Assembly (NCBI RefSeq): GCF_944324935.1 | Contig: NZ_CALUYG010000027.1 | Location: 1 to 37,442 of the forward strand | Source: an uncultured Desulfovibrio sp. | Lineage (GTDB): Bacteria > Desulfobacterota > Desulfovibrionia > Desulfovibrionales > Desulfovibrionaceae | Length of the DNA: 37,442 bases | Direction: 5' to 3' | In this document: positions 17,761 to 26,670 of the stretch, piece by piece | Numbering within the stretch: the stretch's first letter is position 1 | How the letters are laid out: every line of letters starts with the position of its first letter | The notes under the pieces: model-generated | Told to the model about the DNA's origin: nothing | The model's input: only the letters and a program-made list of their open reading frames with translations | Databases searched by the model: none | Program-made: the position numbers and the translations under genes

Positions 17761-18660
17761 ATGCCGGACATGCTCGCGTCTGATCTTTTACCCGCGCACG
17801 TTGCCGCCGCCCCGTCGGGCGTCCGTCTGGAAGGCGTGGCGGGGATGTCTGAGTGTGTCGTCTTCCAGCTTGCCGACGAGACCGCCCTGCGGGCGGCGGT
17901 GCGGCGGTCTTCCCGGGCGCGCCGCCTGCGGCTCTGTTTGACGGCGGCGGGCGAATGGCGGCTGATCGTCCCCGCAGGCTGCCTGCTGCATGCCCGGCGG
18001 GACTGGCTGGAAGGGCTGACGCCTTTTGTGGAACGGGCGTGGCGGCGGTACTGCCGCCGTTGCGCCGCGGAAGAGGCGGAGGGGAGCCTGTTGCCGGAGA
18101 GGCTTGTCCTGCCGGTGACGGGACAGGACCTGGAGGTACGCCGGGGGGGCGGCTGGCAGCAGGGCTGTACGGCGGTCGCCGGCGGCGCCCATCCCCCCGT
18201 GACGGTGGAGGCCGGGGCCCGGCGGCTGTTGCTGGTGGCGACGGAGAGCCGGTTGACGCTGTACGGCGATGCGGATGACGGGCTGGCGGCGGAGGCCCTG
18301 CGCCGCTGGTGCCGGCGGCAGGCCGGGCAGTATTTGCCGCCTCTGCTGAAGGAGCTGGCGCATCGCCACGGCTTCGCGGTCAGCGAGGTTTGCGTGCGGG
18401 ACCAGCGGAGCCGCTGGGGGAGTTGCAGTCGGGACAGGCAGGGGGCGGGGCGTATCCGCCTCAACTGGCGGGCGCTGCTCCTGCCGGTTGAGGACGCGGC
18501 CTTCCTCTGCCTGCATGAGCTGTGTCATATCCGGCGGATGGACCATTCCCCGGCCTATCGGGAAGAGCTTGCCCGCTACGCGCCGGACTGGCCGGAGCGG
18601 GAGCGCCGCCTGAGCCGCTTCTGGCGGGAGCTGCCGCGCTGGGCCCGGCCCGCGGGGTGA
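17761..18660 (+). CDS. YgjP-like (DUF45) metallopeptidase-fold protein
   Basis: 299 residues. The C-terminal third has the DUF45/YgjP signature: SRWGSCSRDRQG, RIRLNWRALLLP, the zinc motif HELCH (His252, Glu253, His256) and a third ligand in MDHSPAY (His262). The N-terminal part (SRARRLRLCL, GEWRLIVPAG) matches the usual beta region of the family. The fold is that of zincin peptidases; its substrate is unknown, and in several genomes it sits beside type I restriction genes. Here it directly precedes the DpnII-type island by about 90 nt, but its high GC shows it belongs to the chromosome backbone. ATG 17761 has only a weak ribosome site; a later Met (about residue 29) is possible. Confidence 0.82.
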   Translation: MPDMLASDLLPAHVAAAPSGVRLEGVAGMSECVVFQLADETALRAAVRRSSRARRLRLCLTAAGEWRLIVPAGCLLHARRDWLEGLTPFVERAWRRYCRRCAAEEAEGSLLPERLVLPVTGQDLEVRRGGGWQQGCTAVAGGAHPPVTVEAGARRLLLVATESRLTLYGDADDGLAAEALRRWCRRQAGQYLPPLLKELAHRHGFAVSEVCVRDQRSRWGSCSRDRQGAGRIRLNWRALLLPVEDAAFLCLHELCHIRRMDHSPAYREELARYAPDWPERERRLSRFWRELPRWARPAG

Positions 18661-18752
18661 GGGGAGAGCGAGCTTTAGCTATTTCCTGACGGCTCTCCTT
18701 GCCGCTGGAAACAGCATGTTCCTTAAGTAGCGTTATTCGCTGGTTATTCGCG

Positions 18753-19646
18753 ATGAAAAAAATAGTCAGACCATTTGTGAAGTGGGCCGGAGGAAAAGGG
18801 CAGCTGCTGCCGGAGATTCGGAGGTATTATCCGTTTCAGACTGGCAGGATTACCCGCTATGCCGAACCATTCATCGGTGGGGGAGCAGTTCTCTTTGATA
18901 TTTTGAGTCAATATGAACTTGATGAGGTCTACATTAGTGATGTTAATGCGGATCTCATCAATGCCTATCGTGTCATTCGGGATTGCGTGGAGCAGGTTAT
19001 TGAGCGTTTGCAGGCTATGCAGCAGGATTTTTTACCGTTGCCTCCGGAAGATCGGAAGACATATTATATGACGCAACGGGAAAGTTTTAATAGGCTCAAG
19101 AAATGCAGCGATGGCAAAGCTTCCGTTGAAAAAGCGGCTTTGTTGATATTTTTGAACAGGACATGCTTCAACGGTTTGTTTAGGGTCAATAAAAAAGGAT
19201 TCTTCAATGTGCCAATTGGTGCCTACAAAGCTCCTCTCATCTGTGACAGGGAGAATCTTCACACTATCTCTGAAAAGCTTGCGTCAGTAAATATTCACTG
19301 CGGTGATTATCGCGACTCGGAATCGTTTATTGATACACGAACATTTGTTTACATCGATCCTCCGTATCGTCCCATTTCTGCGACGGCAAGTTTTACCGCC
19401 TACAGTGAGAATGCCTTTGGTGACGAGGCTCAGCAGGAACTTGCCGAATTCGTGGGAAAGATACATGCCAAAGGGGCTAAGATACTTGTCAGCAATTCCG
19501 ACCCAACAAACCATGACAGTCAGGATAGCTTTTTTGATTCCCTGTACGCTTCCTATACGATACGTCGTGTTGAGGCCTCCCGTATGATCAATTCCGACAG
19601 CAAGTCTCGCGGAAAAATCAGGGAACTGTTGATCTCAAATTCGTAA
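18753..19646 (+). CDS. dam: DNA adenine methylase (Dam/DpnM type, GATC)
   Basis: 297 residues. The N-terminus shows the S-adenosylmethionine site of alpha-class N6-adenine methylases (PFVKWAGGKGQLLPEI, then AEPFIGGGAVLFDI), the central FLNRTCFNGLFRVNKKGFFN target-recognition segment and the catalytic DPPY at 202-205, continuing to FTAYSENAFG. These blocks match Dam and M.DpnII, which methylate adenine in GATC. The start at 18753 is the Met that opens the conserved region; the upstream ribosome site is poor. It leads a three-gene unit with a DpnII-like endonuclease and a second methylase, and is much richer in AT than its neighbours, indicating an acquired island. It protects host DNA. Confidence 0.93.
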   Translation: MKKIVRPFVKWAGGKGQLLPEIRRYYPFQTGRITRYAEPFIGGGAVLFDILSQYELDEVYISDVNADLINAYRVIRDCVEQVIERLQAMQQDFLPLPPEDRKTYYMTQRESFNRLKKCSDGKASVEKAALLIFLNRTCFNGLFRVNKKGFFNVPIGAYKAPLICDRENLHTISEKLASVNIHCGDYRDSESFIDTRTFVYIDPPYRPISATASFTAYSENAFGDEAQQELAEFVGKIHAKGAKILVSNSDPTNHDSQDSFFDSLYASYTIRRVEASRMINSDSKSRGKIRELLISNS

Positions 19647-19684
19647 AGTGCATTTTTAGGTCGATGCTCATGGAAGGAACGAAT

Positions 19685-20560
19685 ATGTCCAGAGCTTTTT
19701 CGGAGTGGTTGAACGGTTTTCGCGAAAGTATAGCAAGTTATGATTATTATATTGATTTCAATAAGGTTTATCGAAATGTAGAGGGTATAAAGATCGAATT
19801 GAGCATGTTGAACTCACTTATTGGATCGAAAAATATAAAAAAGGATTTTCAAGAGCTTGTCCGAAAATACCCAGAAGTTCTGAAATGCATTCCTCTTCTT
19901 TTGGCTGTCAGAAATGAAGAGATATTTTGTCAGGATGCCACAGGAGGCTATCTCTATCGGTTTGGATGTGCCGATGGTACGCCAGCTGATGAGCTTGTGG
20001 AACGTTATACCTATTTCATGGAACGCACAGGGCTTTTTGAGTTGTTGCAAGATCACATCATCAGCAATGTGATGGACTATGCCACAGGAGTGGAAACCGG
20101 ACTGGACTCCAATGGACGGAAAAATCGTGGCGGGCATTTGATGGAAGATCTTGTGGAGCGATTCATACGGCAGGCTGGTTTCATAAAAGGTCAGTCTTAT
20201 TTCAAGGAAATGTACATCCGTCAGATAACAGACAACTGGGCCATTGACCTTTCCGCTCTCTCCAATCAGGGAAAAATGGAAAAGCGTTTTGATTTTGTCG
20301 TCAAGACGGATCGAATGATCTACGGCATTGAGACGAACTTTTACGGTAGCGGCGGCAGTAAGCTCAATGAGACTGCCCGCAGTTATAAAACACTCGCCCT
20401 GGAGGCGGAAGACATAGAGGGCTTTACCTTTGTCTGGTTTACGGATGGAAAAGGCTGGGCAAGTGCCAGGAATAATCTTGAGGAAACATTTGACGTGATG
20501 CCGCATATTTATAATATCAAAGATCTGGAAAACGGCATCATATCAGAGGTCTTTGTATGA
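19685..20560 (+). CDS. DpnII/MboI-type restriction endonuclease (GATC)
   Basis: 291 residues. It opens with SRAFSEWLNGFRESIASYDYYIDF, typical of the DpnII family, and the catalytic half shows GGHLMEDLVERFIRQAGF, KRFDFVV and IETNFYGSGGSKLNETARSYK, matching the conserved PD-(D/E)xK region. R.DpnII and R.MboI cut unmethylated GATC. ATG 19685 is chosen because GGAAGGA lies 6-7 nt upstream; two earlier in-frame ATGs (19664, 19670) are less well placed. It follows dam by 38 nt and overlaps the next methylase start. The order methylase-nuclease-methylase resembles the DpnII system with its two methylases. Confidence 0.92.
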   Translation: MSRAFSEWLNGFRESIASYDYYIDFNKVYRNVEGIKIELSMLNSLIGSKNIKKDFQELVRKYPEVLKCIPLLLAVRNEEIFCQDATGGYLYRFGCADGTPADELVERYTYFMERTGLFELLQDHIISNVMDYATGVETGLDSNGRKNRGGHLMEDLVERFIRQAGFIKGQSYFKEMYIRQITDNWAIDLSALSNQGKMEKRFDFVVKTDRMIYGIETNFYGSGGSKLNETARSYKTLALEAEDIEGFTFVWFTDGKGWASARNNLEETFDVMPHIYNIKDLENGIISEVFV

Positions 20561-21309
20561 TGCCGAAAAGAATTACCAAATGGGAGCCGGAAAATTTTGA
20601 ACTGGAAATGACGACGCACTGGTCATTTCCGCAACGAGGAGACTGGGCAACGCATGATGCAAAATGGCGTGGAAACTGGTCTCCATACATTCCCAGAAAT
20701 ATTTTGCTTCGGTATTCCCATGAAGGAGACTGGATTCTTGATCAGTTTGCCGGAGGTGGAACTACTCTTGTTGAGGCAAAATTGCTGAATAGAAATTGTA
20801 TCGGTATTGATGTAAATAATTTAGCGTTGGAGAGGTGTAGAGAAAAAATTGATTTTCAGCATGAAGGTGCTGACGGAATCATTCATCTGCACAAGGGAGA
20901 TGCTCGTCATCTTGATTTTATCGATGATGAAAGCATTGATCTTGTGTGTACACACCCTCCCTATGCTGATATTATCCGGTATAGTGAAAATATTATTGAA
21001 GATTTGTCACGATGCAAGAAGGAAGACTTTTTGAAGGAAATGGAATCTGTCGCTTCAGAAAGTTATCGTGTACTAAAAAAAGGTAAGTTTTGCGCAATAC
21101 TGATGGGGGATACCCGGAAAAAAGGTTGTATGATACCTCTTTCATTTGCGGTAATGCAGATTTTTGAAAATGCAGGGTTTCATCTTAAGGAACTTGTCAT
21201 CAAGGAGCAGCATAACTGCAAGGCCACGGGCTATTGGAAGAAAAACAGCATAAAGTATAATTTTCTGCTTATTGCCCATGAGTATCTTTTTATCTTCAGA
21301 AAATGGTAA
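20557..21309 (+). CDS. second DNA methyltransferase of the DpnII-type island
   Basis: 250 residues. Motif I is FAGGGTT (64-70) and the catalytic motif IV is HPPY (133-136) in LVCTHPPYADIIRYS, in the order I then IV. The central block WSPYIPRNILLRYSHEGDWILDQF is shared with Rossmann-fold DNA amino-methyltransferases. The start overlaps the endonuclease stop (ATGA). In DpnII the second methylase (DpnA) protects single-stranded DNA and is a beta-class enzyme with the reverse motif order, so this is not clearly a DpnA orthologue. It may have a different specificity or be a relative of the orphan methylases often found beside restriction genes. Confidence 0.8.
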   Translation: MMPKRITKWEPENFELEMTTHWSFPQRGDWATHDAKWRGNWSPYIPRNILLRYSHEGDWILDQFAGGGTTLVEAKLLNRNCIGIDVNNLALERCREKIDFQHEGADGIIHLHKGDARHLDFIDDESIDLVCTHPPYADIIRYSENIIEDLSRCKKEDFLKEMESVASESYRVLKKGKFCAILMGDTRKKGCMIPLSFAVMQIFENAGFHLKELVIKEQHNCKATGYWKKNSIKYNFLLIAHEYLFIFRKW

Positions 21310-21364
21310 CACTATGACCAGTTAACTTATTCTGTAGCATCCTGACTGGTCGCGAGAATTGTAG

Positions 21365-21385
21365 ATCTTCCCTGAGGAAGATTTT
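21365..21385 (+). terminator. weak hairpin after the restriction island
   Basis: ATCTTCC and GGAAGAT form a 7-bp stem around CTGA, followed by TTT only. It is a possible end for the restriction-modification transcript. Confidence 0.35.
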
Positions 21386-21411
21386 CGAGCAAAAGCACTT
21401 CCGATGCAGAC

Positions 21412-22074
21412 TCAGGGGTGCAGCTTGCCCATGAAGGCCGAGCGTCCGGCGAGCACCAGCCGGTCGCCGCGGTGCAGGGTGGTACGGGCCGGCGGGACGA
21501 AGATGAAGGCGTCCTCGCCCACGGGGCGTATGCCCATGACCATGACGGCATGCTCCTGCATGAGGTTGAGTTCCACCAGCGTCTTGCCGTCCCAGTTGTC
21601 CACTTCCAGCTCCTGGATGGCGATGCCGCCGTATTTGGGGATGAGGTCCAGCATGCCCGGATGGGTGAGCTGGTGCGCGGCCATGACGGCGGCTTCCATC
21701 TCCGGCACCACGGCGCGGTCCACATGCAGGCGTTCCAGGATCTTCCGGTGTTCCTCATTGGAGGCCTTGACCCAGATGCGCGGTCCGGCCAGCTCCTGCA
21801 CGTTGAGCGTGATGCTCAGCGAATGCTCGACGCCGGCGCCTACGCAGATGACCACCCAGTCCAGATCCTGGATATGCAGGGAGCGCAGTACCGACAAGTT
21901 GGTGGCGTCGGCCTTGTAGACCGCTTCAAGGTGTTCCTCGGCAAGCTGCACGCGGGCGTCGGACTGGTCGATGCCCACGACGGTATGGCCCAGCTCCACA
22001 AGGGTCCTGGCCATGCGCAGGCCGAATTTCCCCAGGCCGATCACGCCGATTTCCAGTGATTTTCTGGCGACCAT
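21412..22074 (-). CDS. ktrA: potassium uptake regulatory subunit (KtrA, RCK domain)
   Basis: 220 residues. The N-terminal Rossmann (TrkA-N/RCK) domain starts GVIGLGKFGLRMARTL and continues with the acidic VVGIDQS loop that binds the nucleotide ribose, then ADATN. The C-terminal TrkA-C half ends LHRGDRLVLAGRSAFMGKL. KtrA forms a cytoplasmic ring that gates the membrane subunit KtrB upon ATP/ADP binding. It lies 107 nt downstream of ktrB on the same strand, so both form a ktrBA operon. The length fits KtrA rather than the two-domain TrkA of about 450 residues. Confidence 0.93.
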   Translation of the reverse strand: MVARKSLEIGVIGLGKFGLRMARTLVELGHTVVGIDQSDARVQLAEEHLEAVYKADATNLSVLRSLHIQDLDWVVICVGAGVEHSLSITLNVQELAGPRIWVKASNEEHRKILERLHVDRAVVPEMEAAVMAAHQLTHPGMLDLIPKYGGIAIQELEVDNWDGKTLVELNLMQEHAVMVMGIRPVGEDAFIFVPPARTTLHRGDRLVLAGRSAFMGKLHP

Positions 22075-22181
22075 GCTGTCTCCTGTCGGTTGAAGGTAGG
22101 GGGCGTGTCCCGTGCGGGATGCCGCATGCCCTCCCGGCGGTCTCCGGGGGCGTCGCGAAGGGGCACGCCGGGCGGGCTGTC

Positions 22182-23546
22182 TCAGCCAATGGGCATCTGC
22201 GCTTCCGCGTAGGCGTAGCTCGTGCGTTTGCGCAGGCTGCGGATGGCCAGGAGCAGGCTGAGCAGGCCCACGCGTCCGGCAAACATGTTGAAGATGATGA
22301 TCAGCTTGCCTTCCACGGTGAGTTGCGGGGTGACGTTGACGCTCAGGCCCACCGTCCCCAGCGCGGATACGACCTCGAAGAGCAGATGGACGAAAGGCAG
22401 GCCGCTGTGTGCGTCGCTGCGATGCAGGATGCCGGTCTCGGTGAGCGTTAGCAGAAAGAGCGAGCCCACGATGGTCAGGCAGTAGAGGAAAAAGAGCGTC
22501 AGCGCCTGCGTGACGTTCTCGTGCGGCACGCCGCGTCCGCCCAGCACGATCTGGTCATTGCCCCGGAACTGCGCCAGAAAGTAGCCCACCAGCACCCGGA
22601 ACGTGCCCAGCTTGATGCCGCCGGCACAGGAGCCTGGCCCTCCGCCGATGAACATGAGCAGCATGATGACCAGCAGGCTGGCAAGACTCAGGTGCGACAT
22701 GTCCACCGTGTTGAAGCCCGCCGTGCGCGCGGAGACCGAATGGAAAAAGGAGGTCAGCAGCAGGGCGAGGCCTTCGCCCACCTGATGTTCGTTGCCGGGC
22801 CGCCGCCACTCGATGACGTACAGGAGCAGGCCGCCGGCCAGCACCAGAAAAAGGGAGGTCCGCAGGACGAGACGGCTGAAGCGGGAAAGCCGCGCGACCG
22901 GCAGGCCCAGCCGCCCCCGCGTGAGCAGGCCCAGCAGTTCGCGCAGCACGGCGAAGCCGAGGCCCCCCAGGATGACGCACAGGCTGATGATGACGTTGAC
23001 CGTCACGTCCCGCTGCCAGGCCATGAGGTTGTCGGCGCGCAGGGCGAAGCCCGCGTTGCAGAAGGCCGACACCGCATGGAAGAGGGCCCGGAACGGGGTG
23101 AAGAAGGCCGGGTCGTGCCAATGGAGCGCCAGCGCGGCCAGCAGCTCAATGCCCAGCACGATGCCGATGATCTGGCGAAGGAAGGCCCGCAGGTCGAACG
23201 ATCCGCCCAGCAGGGCCTGGCTCACGGCCTCGCGGCTGGTGAAGGGGACCTGTCGCCGCCAGAGCAGGAAGGCAAGGCTTGTATAGGTCATGACGCCAAG
23301 GCCGCCCGTCTGGATGAGCAGCAGGAGCACGGCCTGTCCCGCCGGGGAGAGCACGGTGCTGATGTCCACGGTGCTCAGGCCGGTGACGCAGACCGCGGAA
23401 GTGGCGAGGAACAGTGCGTCGATGCCGTCGAGATGCGCGCCGCCGGCATGGCTGAAGGGCAGGGCCAGCGCCAGTGCGCCCAGCGCAATGGCCGCCAGAA
23501 AGGAAATGACCGGCCAGGTCACCGGCGAGAAGAGACGGCGTCGCAT
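22182..23546 (-). CDS. ktrB: potassium transporter membrane subunit (KtrB)
   Basis: About 454 residues from ATG 23546. Four pore-loop repeats of the Trk/Ktr family are visible: TSAVCVTGLST, VSAFCNAGFAL, SVSARTAGFNT and VSALGTVGLSV, each followed by a membrane helix. The glycine-rich intramembrane loop (FIGGGPGSCAGGIKLGTF) lies in the third repeat region. The protein carries Na+/H+-driven potassium into the cell under control of KtrA. The frame is open 12 codons further to a TTG at 23582, but MRRRLFSPVTW is the more natural start. It is divergent from the thiC riboswitch leader. Confidence 0.92.
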   Translation of the reverse strand: MRRRLFSPVTWPVISFLAAIALGALALALPFSHAGGAHLDGIDALFLATSAVCVTGLSTVDISTVLSPAGQAVLLLLIQTGGLGVMTYTSLAFLLWRRQVPFTSREAVSQALLGGSFDLRAFLRQIIGIVLGIELLAALALHWHDPAFFTPFRALFHAVSAFCNAGFALRADNLMAWQRDVTVNVIISLCVILGGLGFAVLRELLGLLTRGRLGLPVARLSRFSRLVLRTSLFLVLAGGLLLYVIEWRRPGNEHQVGEGLALLLTSFFHSVSARTAGFNTVDMSHLSLASLLVIMLLMFIGGGPGSCAGGIKLGTFRVLVGYFLAQFRGNDQIVLGGRGVPHENVTQALTLFFLYCLTIVGSLFLLTLTETGILHRSDAHSGLPFVHLLFEVVSALGTVGLSVNVTPQLTVEGKLIIIFNMFAGRVGLLSLLLAIRSLRKRTSYAYAEAQMPIG

Positions 23547-23641
23547 GAGCCCATGCCTAGCCCATCCCGTCCGGAAAGGCAAGCCGGAAAGAAAGCGCTT
23601 TACAGCCGCATATGTTTCCGCTACAAGAGGGCAATCAAGCT

Positions 23642-23733
23642 AGGGGAGCCGCGCATGGCAGATGGCGCGGCTGAGAGTGGGCCCGGCCCAGACCCTGTGA
23701 ACCTGACGCAGTTCGCACTGCCGGAGGGAAGCT
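23642..23733 (+). promoter_or_regulatory. TPP riboswitch (THI element)
   Basis: The conserved landmarks are in order: AGGGGAGCC (23642), GGCTGAGAG (23669), ACCCTGTGAACCTGAC (23692-23707) and CGGAGGGAAGCT (23722-23733). It lies about 75 nt upstream of thiC and should switch off the gene when thiamine pyrophosphate is plentiful. Confidence 0.95.
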
Positions 23734-23738
23734 CCTTG

Positions 23739-23770
23739 TCGCACCGCTTTCCTGCCGTGCGATTTTTTTT
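23739..23770 (+). terminator. expression-platform terminator of the TPP riboswitch
   Basis: TCGCAC and GTGCGA form a short stem directly after the aptamer, followed by eight T. Premature termination is therefore the likely control mechanism. Confidence 0.8.
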
Positions 23771-23806
23771 ATCCCTGCCCTGCGTCGCAACCCGCGAGGC
23801 TCAATC

Positions 23807-25099
23807 ATGGCATCTTCGCTCCTTTCGCTCAACAGCACGCTGCGCGATCTCCTTGATGCGCACCTGTCCCGCATCGCCGCCGAGGAAGGACTCGACCCTC
23901 AGGCCATCACCGACGCCATCAGCGCCGGTACGATGGTGCTGCTGGGCAACCCCGCCCACAAGGGGGTGAAACCCATCATCGTGGGCCAGCCGTCCCGCAT
24001 CAAGGTCAATGCCAATATCGGCACATCCCCGCTCTGCAACTGCCTCAATACCGAGGAGCGCAAGCTCAAGGCCGCGCTGGACGCGGGCGCCGACACGGTG
24101 ATGGACCTTTCCATCGCCGGCGATCTGGACGCCATCCGTCAGGGCATGCTGGCCGCCAGCCCCGCTCCGCTGGGCACTGTGCCCATGTATGCCGTGGGCC
24201 AGCAGATCCTCGACGCCGACCGGGACATCGCCAGCATGAAGGCCGACGATCTGTTCAATGAGATCGAAAAGCAGGCCAGACAGGGCGTGGACTTTATGAC
24301 CGTGCACTGCGGCCTGTCCCTCAAGGGCGCGCAGTACGGCGTGGAAACCGATCGCGTCATGGGCGTCGTGTCCCGCGGCGGCTCCATGCTCTCCCGCTGG
24401 ATGCTGGAGAACCAGCGCGAAAATCCGCTGCTGGAATACTTCGACCGCCTCATCGACGTCTGCCGCCAGTACAACGTCACCCTGTCCCTGGGCGACGGTC
24501 TGCGTCCCGGCGCGGGCGTGGACGCGGGCGACGCCGCCCAGTGGGAAGAGGTCATCAACCTCGGCCGGCTGGCCAAATACGCGCTGGAGCGCGGCGTACA
24601 GTGCATGATCGAAGGGCCCGGCCATGTGCCCATGCATCAGGTGCGTACCCAGATCCAGGGCATCAAGCGCCTGACCAACAACGCGCCGCTCTATGTGCTC
24701 GGGCCGTTGTGCTGCGACAGCGCGCCGGGCTATGACCACATTGCCGGCGCCATCGGCGGCGCCATCGGCGTGGAAGCCGGAGTGGACTTCCTCTGCTACC
24801 TCACGCCCGCCGAACACCTCACCCTGCCCGATGAGGCCGATGTGCGCGCGGGCGTCATGGCCTCCCGCGTGGCCGCTCAGGTGGGCGAAGTGGCGCTGGG
24901 CACCAAGCGCGCCGTGGCCCGCGAAGCTCTGATGAACGAAGGCCGCAAGACGCTTGACTGGGACAAGATGCGCGCCGCCGCCCTTGACCCCGAACAGCTC
25001 GACAAGCGCCGCGAAGAGCACAAGAATGAAGAAGTCTGCGCCATGTGCGGCAAGTTCTGCGCGGTGAAGATGCTGCGCGACCGCAAGACCAGCGCGTAA
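23807..25099 (+). CDS. thiC: phosphomethylpyrimidine synthase
   Basis: 430 residues, the short ThiC form that lacks the N-terminal extension of the 600-residue E. coli type. ThiC is a radical-SAM enzyme turning aminoimidazole ribotide into HMP-phosphate for thiamine. Conserved blocks are KVNANIGTSP, GADTVMDLS, MTVHCGL, SRGGS, LSLGDGLRPG, EGPGHVPMHQ, GPLCCDSAPGYDHI and the C-terminal cluster motif CAMCGKFC. The last has CX2CX3C spacing, one residue shorter than the CX2CX4C of E. coli, as I recall for other short-form enzymes. ATG 23807 follows the riboswitch terminator. A strong terminator lies 62 nt downstream, so it is a single-gene unit controlled by thiamine pyrophosphate. Confidence 0.97.
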   Translation: MASSLLSLNSTLRDLLDAHLSRIAAEEGLDPQAITDAISAGTMVLLGNPAHKGVKPIIVGQPSRIKVNANIGTSPLCNCLNTEERKLKAALDAGADTVMDLSIAGDLDAIRQGMLAASPAPLGTVPMYAVGQQILDADRDIASMKADDLFNEIEKQARQGVDFMTVHCGLSLKGAQYGVETDRVMGVVSRGGSMLSRWMLENQRENPLLEYFDRLIDVCRQYNVTLSLGDGLRPGAGVDAGDAAQWEEVINLGRLAKYALERGVQCMIEGPGHVPMHQVRTQIQGIKRLTNNAPLYVLGPLCCDSAPGYDHIAGAIGGAIGVEAGVDFLCYLTPAEHLTLPDEADVRAGVMASRVAAQVGEVALGTKRAVAREALMNEGRKTLDWDKMRAAALDPEQLDKRREEHKNEEVCAMCGKFCAVKMLRDRKTSA

Positions 25100-25160
25100 G
25101 CGCGAGCCTCCCCTGACCGGCGCTCATCCGCCGGAAGGACGGCATATCGTGGACAGTGAA

Positions 25161-25189
25161 AGGGCGCTCCCTCGGGAGCGCCCTTTTTG
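25161..25189 (+). terminator. rho-independent terminator of thiC
   Basis: AGGGCGCTCCC and GGGAGCGCCCT form an 11-bp stem with a TC turn, followed by TTTT. Confidence 0.9.
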
Positions 25190-25239
25190 TCCGCATGGCG
25201 TGGGGCGTTGCCGTGGCCCCAGGGAGGATGAGTACATTT

Positions 25240-25352
25240 CCCGTTTGGAACGCTTTACGTTTCGATCCATACGGCCTGTCATTTCACGGAAAAAGCGCGG
25301 TTTTTCGCTCGGTTTGGGGGGGCGTGCCGCCTCGTGTCCCTGTCTCTCCCCC
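25240..25352 (-). repeat. dispersed intergenic repeat, copy C (inverted)
   Basis: Reading the minus strand this resembles copy B (34622-34776). The block ATCCATACGGCCTGTC is identical to the reverse complement of B, and the GGAAAAA..GCGGTTTTT..GCTC and GTGCCGCCTCG blocks follow in order. The whole space 25190-25599 has no gene; its right part (25535-25552) resembles the reverse complement of 37359-37376. Confidence 0.6.
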
Positions 25353-25599
25353 GGTAAAAGCGCGTTGGGGAAGGGATGGGGGGCTTGGGGGGAAGAATGG
25401 CGGGAACGCCTTTTCTTGCGTTGCGTGAAAAGGCTGGGCCCTCCCGCGCCGGCGGCGACCGAAAGGCGGCCTGAAGGGCCGTGCCCGTTGGGCGACGCAG
25501 GAGCCTTACGGGCATCGACAGCAGAGCGAGGGGTTTCCCTTCCCCCCAAACAGATGGCGAATAGTATTGACAGCCCCTTGGGCGGCGAAGGCGGGCGCG

Positions 25600-26526
25600 C
25601 TACTTGTTGTGCTTGTCCCACATGACGAAGAAGACCGAACCCACGATGAGCACGCAGGTCAGCAGGATACGCCAGGTGATGGTCTCGCCGCCGATCTGCC
25701 AGCCCAGGAAGACGCCGATGACCGGCACGACATATTCATACGAAACGGCCGTGGCGATGGAAGCATGGGCGAGCAGCCAGAAATAGGCGTAATAGGCGAT
25801 GATGGCGCCGCCCACGGTCAGCCAGGCAAAGGCGACGAGCTCCGGCGTGCCGAGGGCGGATGGCCGCAGTTGGGCGGCTTCGCCGGCGCAGGCGGCCACC
25901 AGCAGAGATTCCAGCCCGCCGCAGATGAGCAGGAGAGCACAGGACTGCATGCCGGACAGGGCCGAGGCGTGGGGGAAGCGGCGGGAAATGAGCGTACCGG
26001 ACACCCAGCCCAGGGTGGCGGAAAAGACCCAGATCATGCCGGAAAGGGAATTGACGGCTTCCGCGGGCTGGCCTCCCTGGGCGGCGGCTCTGCCCAGCGT
26101 GAGGAGCAGCAGGCCGGTCCCCCCGCCCAGCAGGCCGATGCACTGCATGAGGGTCGGGCGCTTTTCTCCGGCAAAGAGCCAGCCCGCCACCAGCATGCTG
26201 ATGGGCGTGGAAGCCGTGATGATGGCCGCCGTGGAGGACGTGATGCCTTCCTGTCCCTTGGCAAGGAAGCCGCTGGCCATAAGCACCATGAAAACGGCCA
26301 GCCAGACGGCGTGGCGCATGTCCGCCCAGCGTGGCCGCCGCCAGCGGCCGGTGAGAAACAGCAGCAGGGACAGCAGCAGTCCGCCGCAGAGCATGCGCAG
26401 GCCGCAGAGGGTGAAGGGCCCGAAGGCGTGCATGCACAGCTTAAGGCAGATGTAGGTCGAACCCCACGAGATGTAAAGCAGAAACAGGTTCAGCAGGATG
26501 AGCATCCCCGTGTGGGAGAGTTGCAT
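25600..26526 (-). CDS. EamA-family drug/metabolite exporter
   Basis: 308 residues with about ten membrane helices in two EamA repeats. The first begins LLNLFLLYISWGSTYICLKLCM and includes the family-typical WGSTY and FTLCGLRMLCGGLLL; the second begins about LSGMIWVFSATLGWVSGTLI and ends LTCVLIVGSVFFVMW. Such transporters export amino acids or other metabolites; the substrate is unknown. The start ATG 26526 has a GAGGT 5 nt upstream and begins immediately before the first helix. It is divergent from the Fur-family gene 144 nt away and may share a control region with it. Confidence 0.88.
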   Translation of the reverse strand: MQLSHTGMLILLNLFLLYISWGSTYICLKLCMHAFGPFTLCGLRMLCGGLLLSLLLFLTGRWRRPRWADMRHAVWLAVFMVLMASGFLAKGQEGITSSTAAIITASTPISMLVAGWLFAGEKRPTLMQCIGLLGGGTGLLLLTLGRAAAQGGQPAEAVNSLSGMIWVFSATLGWVSGTLISRRFPHASALSGMQSCALLLICGGLESLLVAACAGEAAQLRPSALGTPELVAFAWLTVGGAIIAYYAYFWLLAHASIATAVSYEYVVPVIGVFLGWQIGGETITWRILLTCVLIVGSVFFVMWDKHNK

Positions 26527-26670
26527 GGCGACCTCGCGGGAGCCCGCACGGCTCCAGGAATTGAGCGCGTCGACCCTAGCACCCCTCCTGCCGCCGGTCA
26601 AGGGAGCTTGCAGAGAAGGCTTGGCAGATGACCGGGCCCATGCTAGAGAAAGAGCATCAGGGGTAGGTCT

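Noticed and set aside
25376-25430. Candidate small protein gene in the thiC-EamA space
   Set aside because: Frames overlap the repeat copy C and have no ribosome site or protein-like composition.
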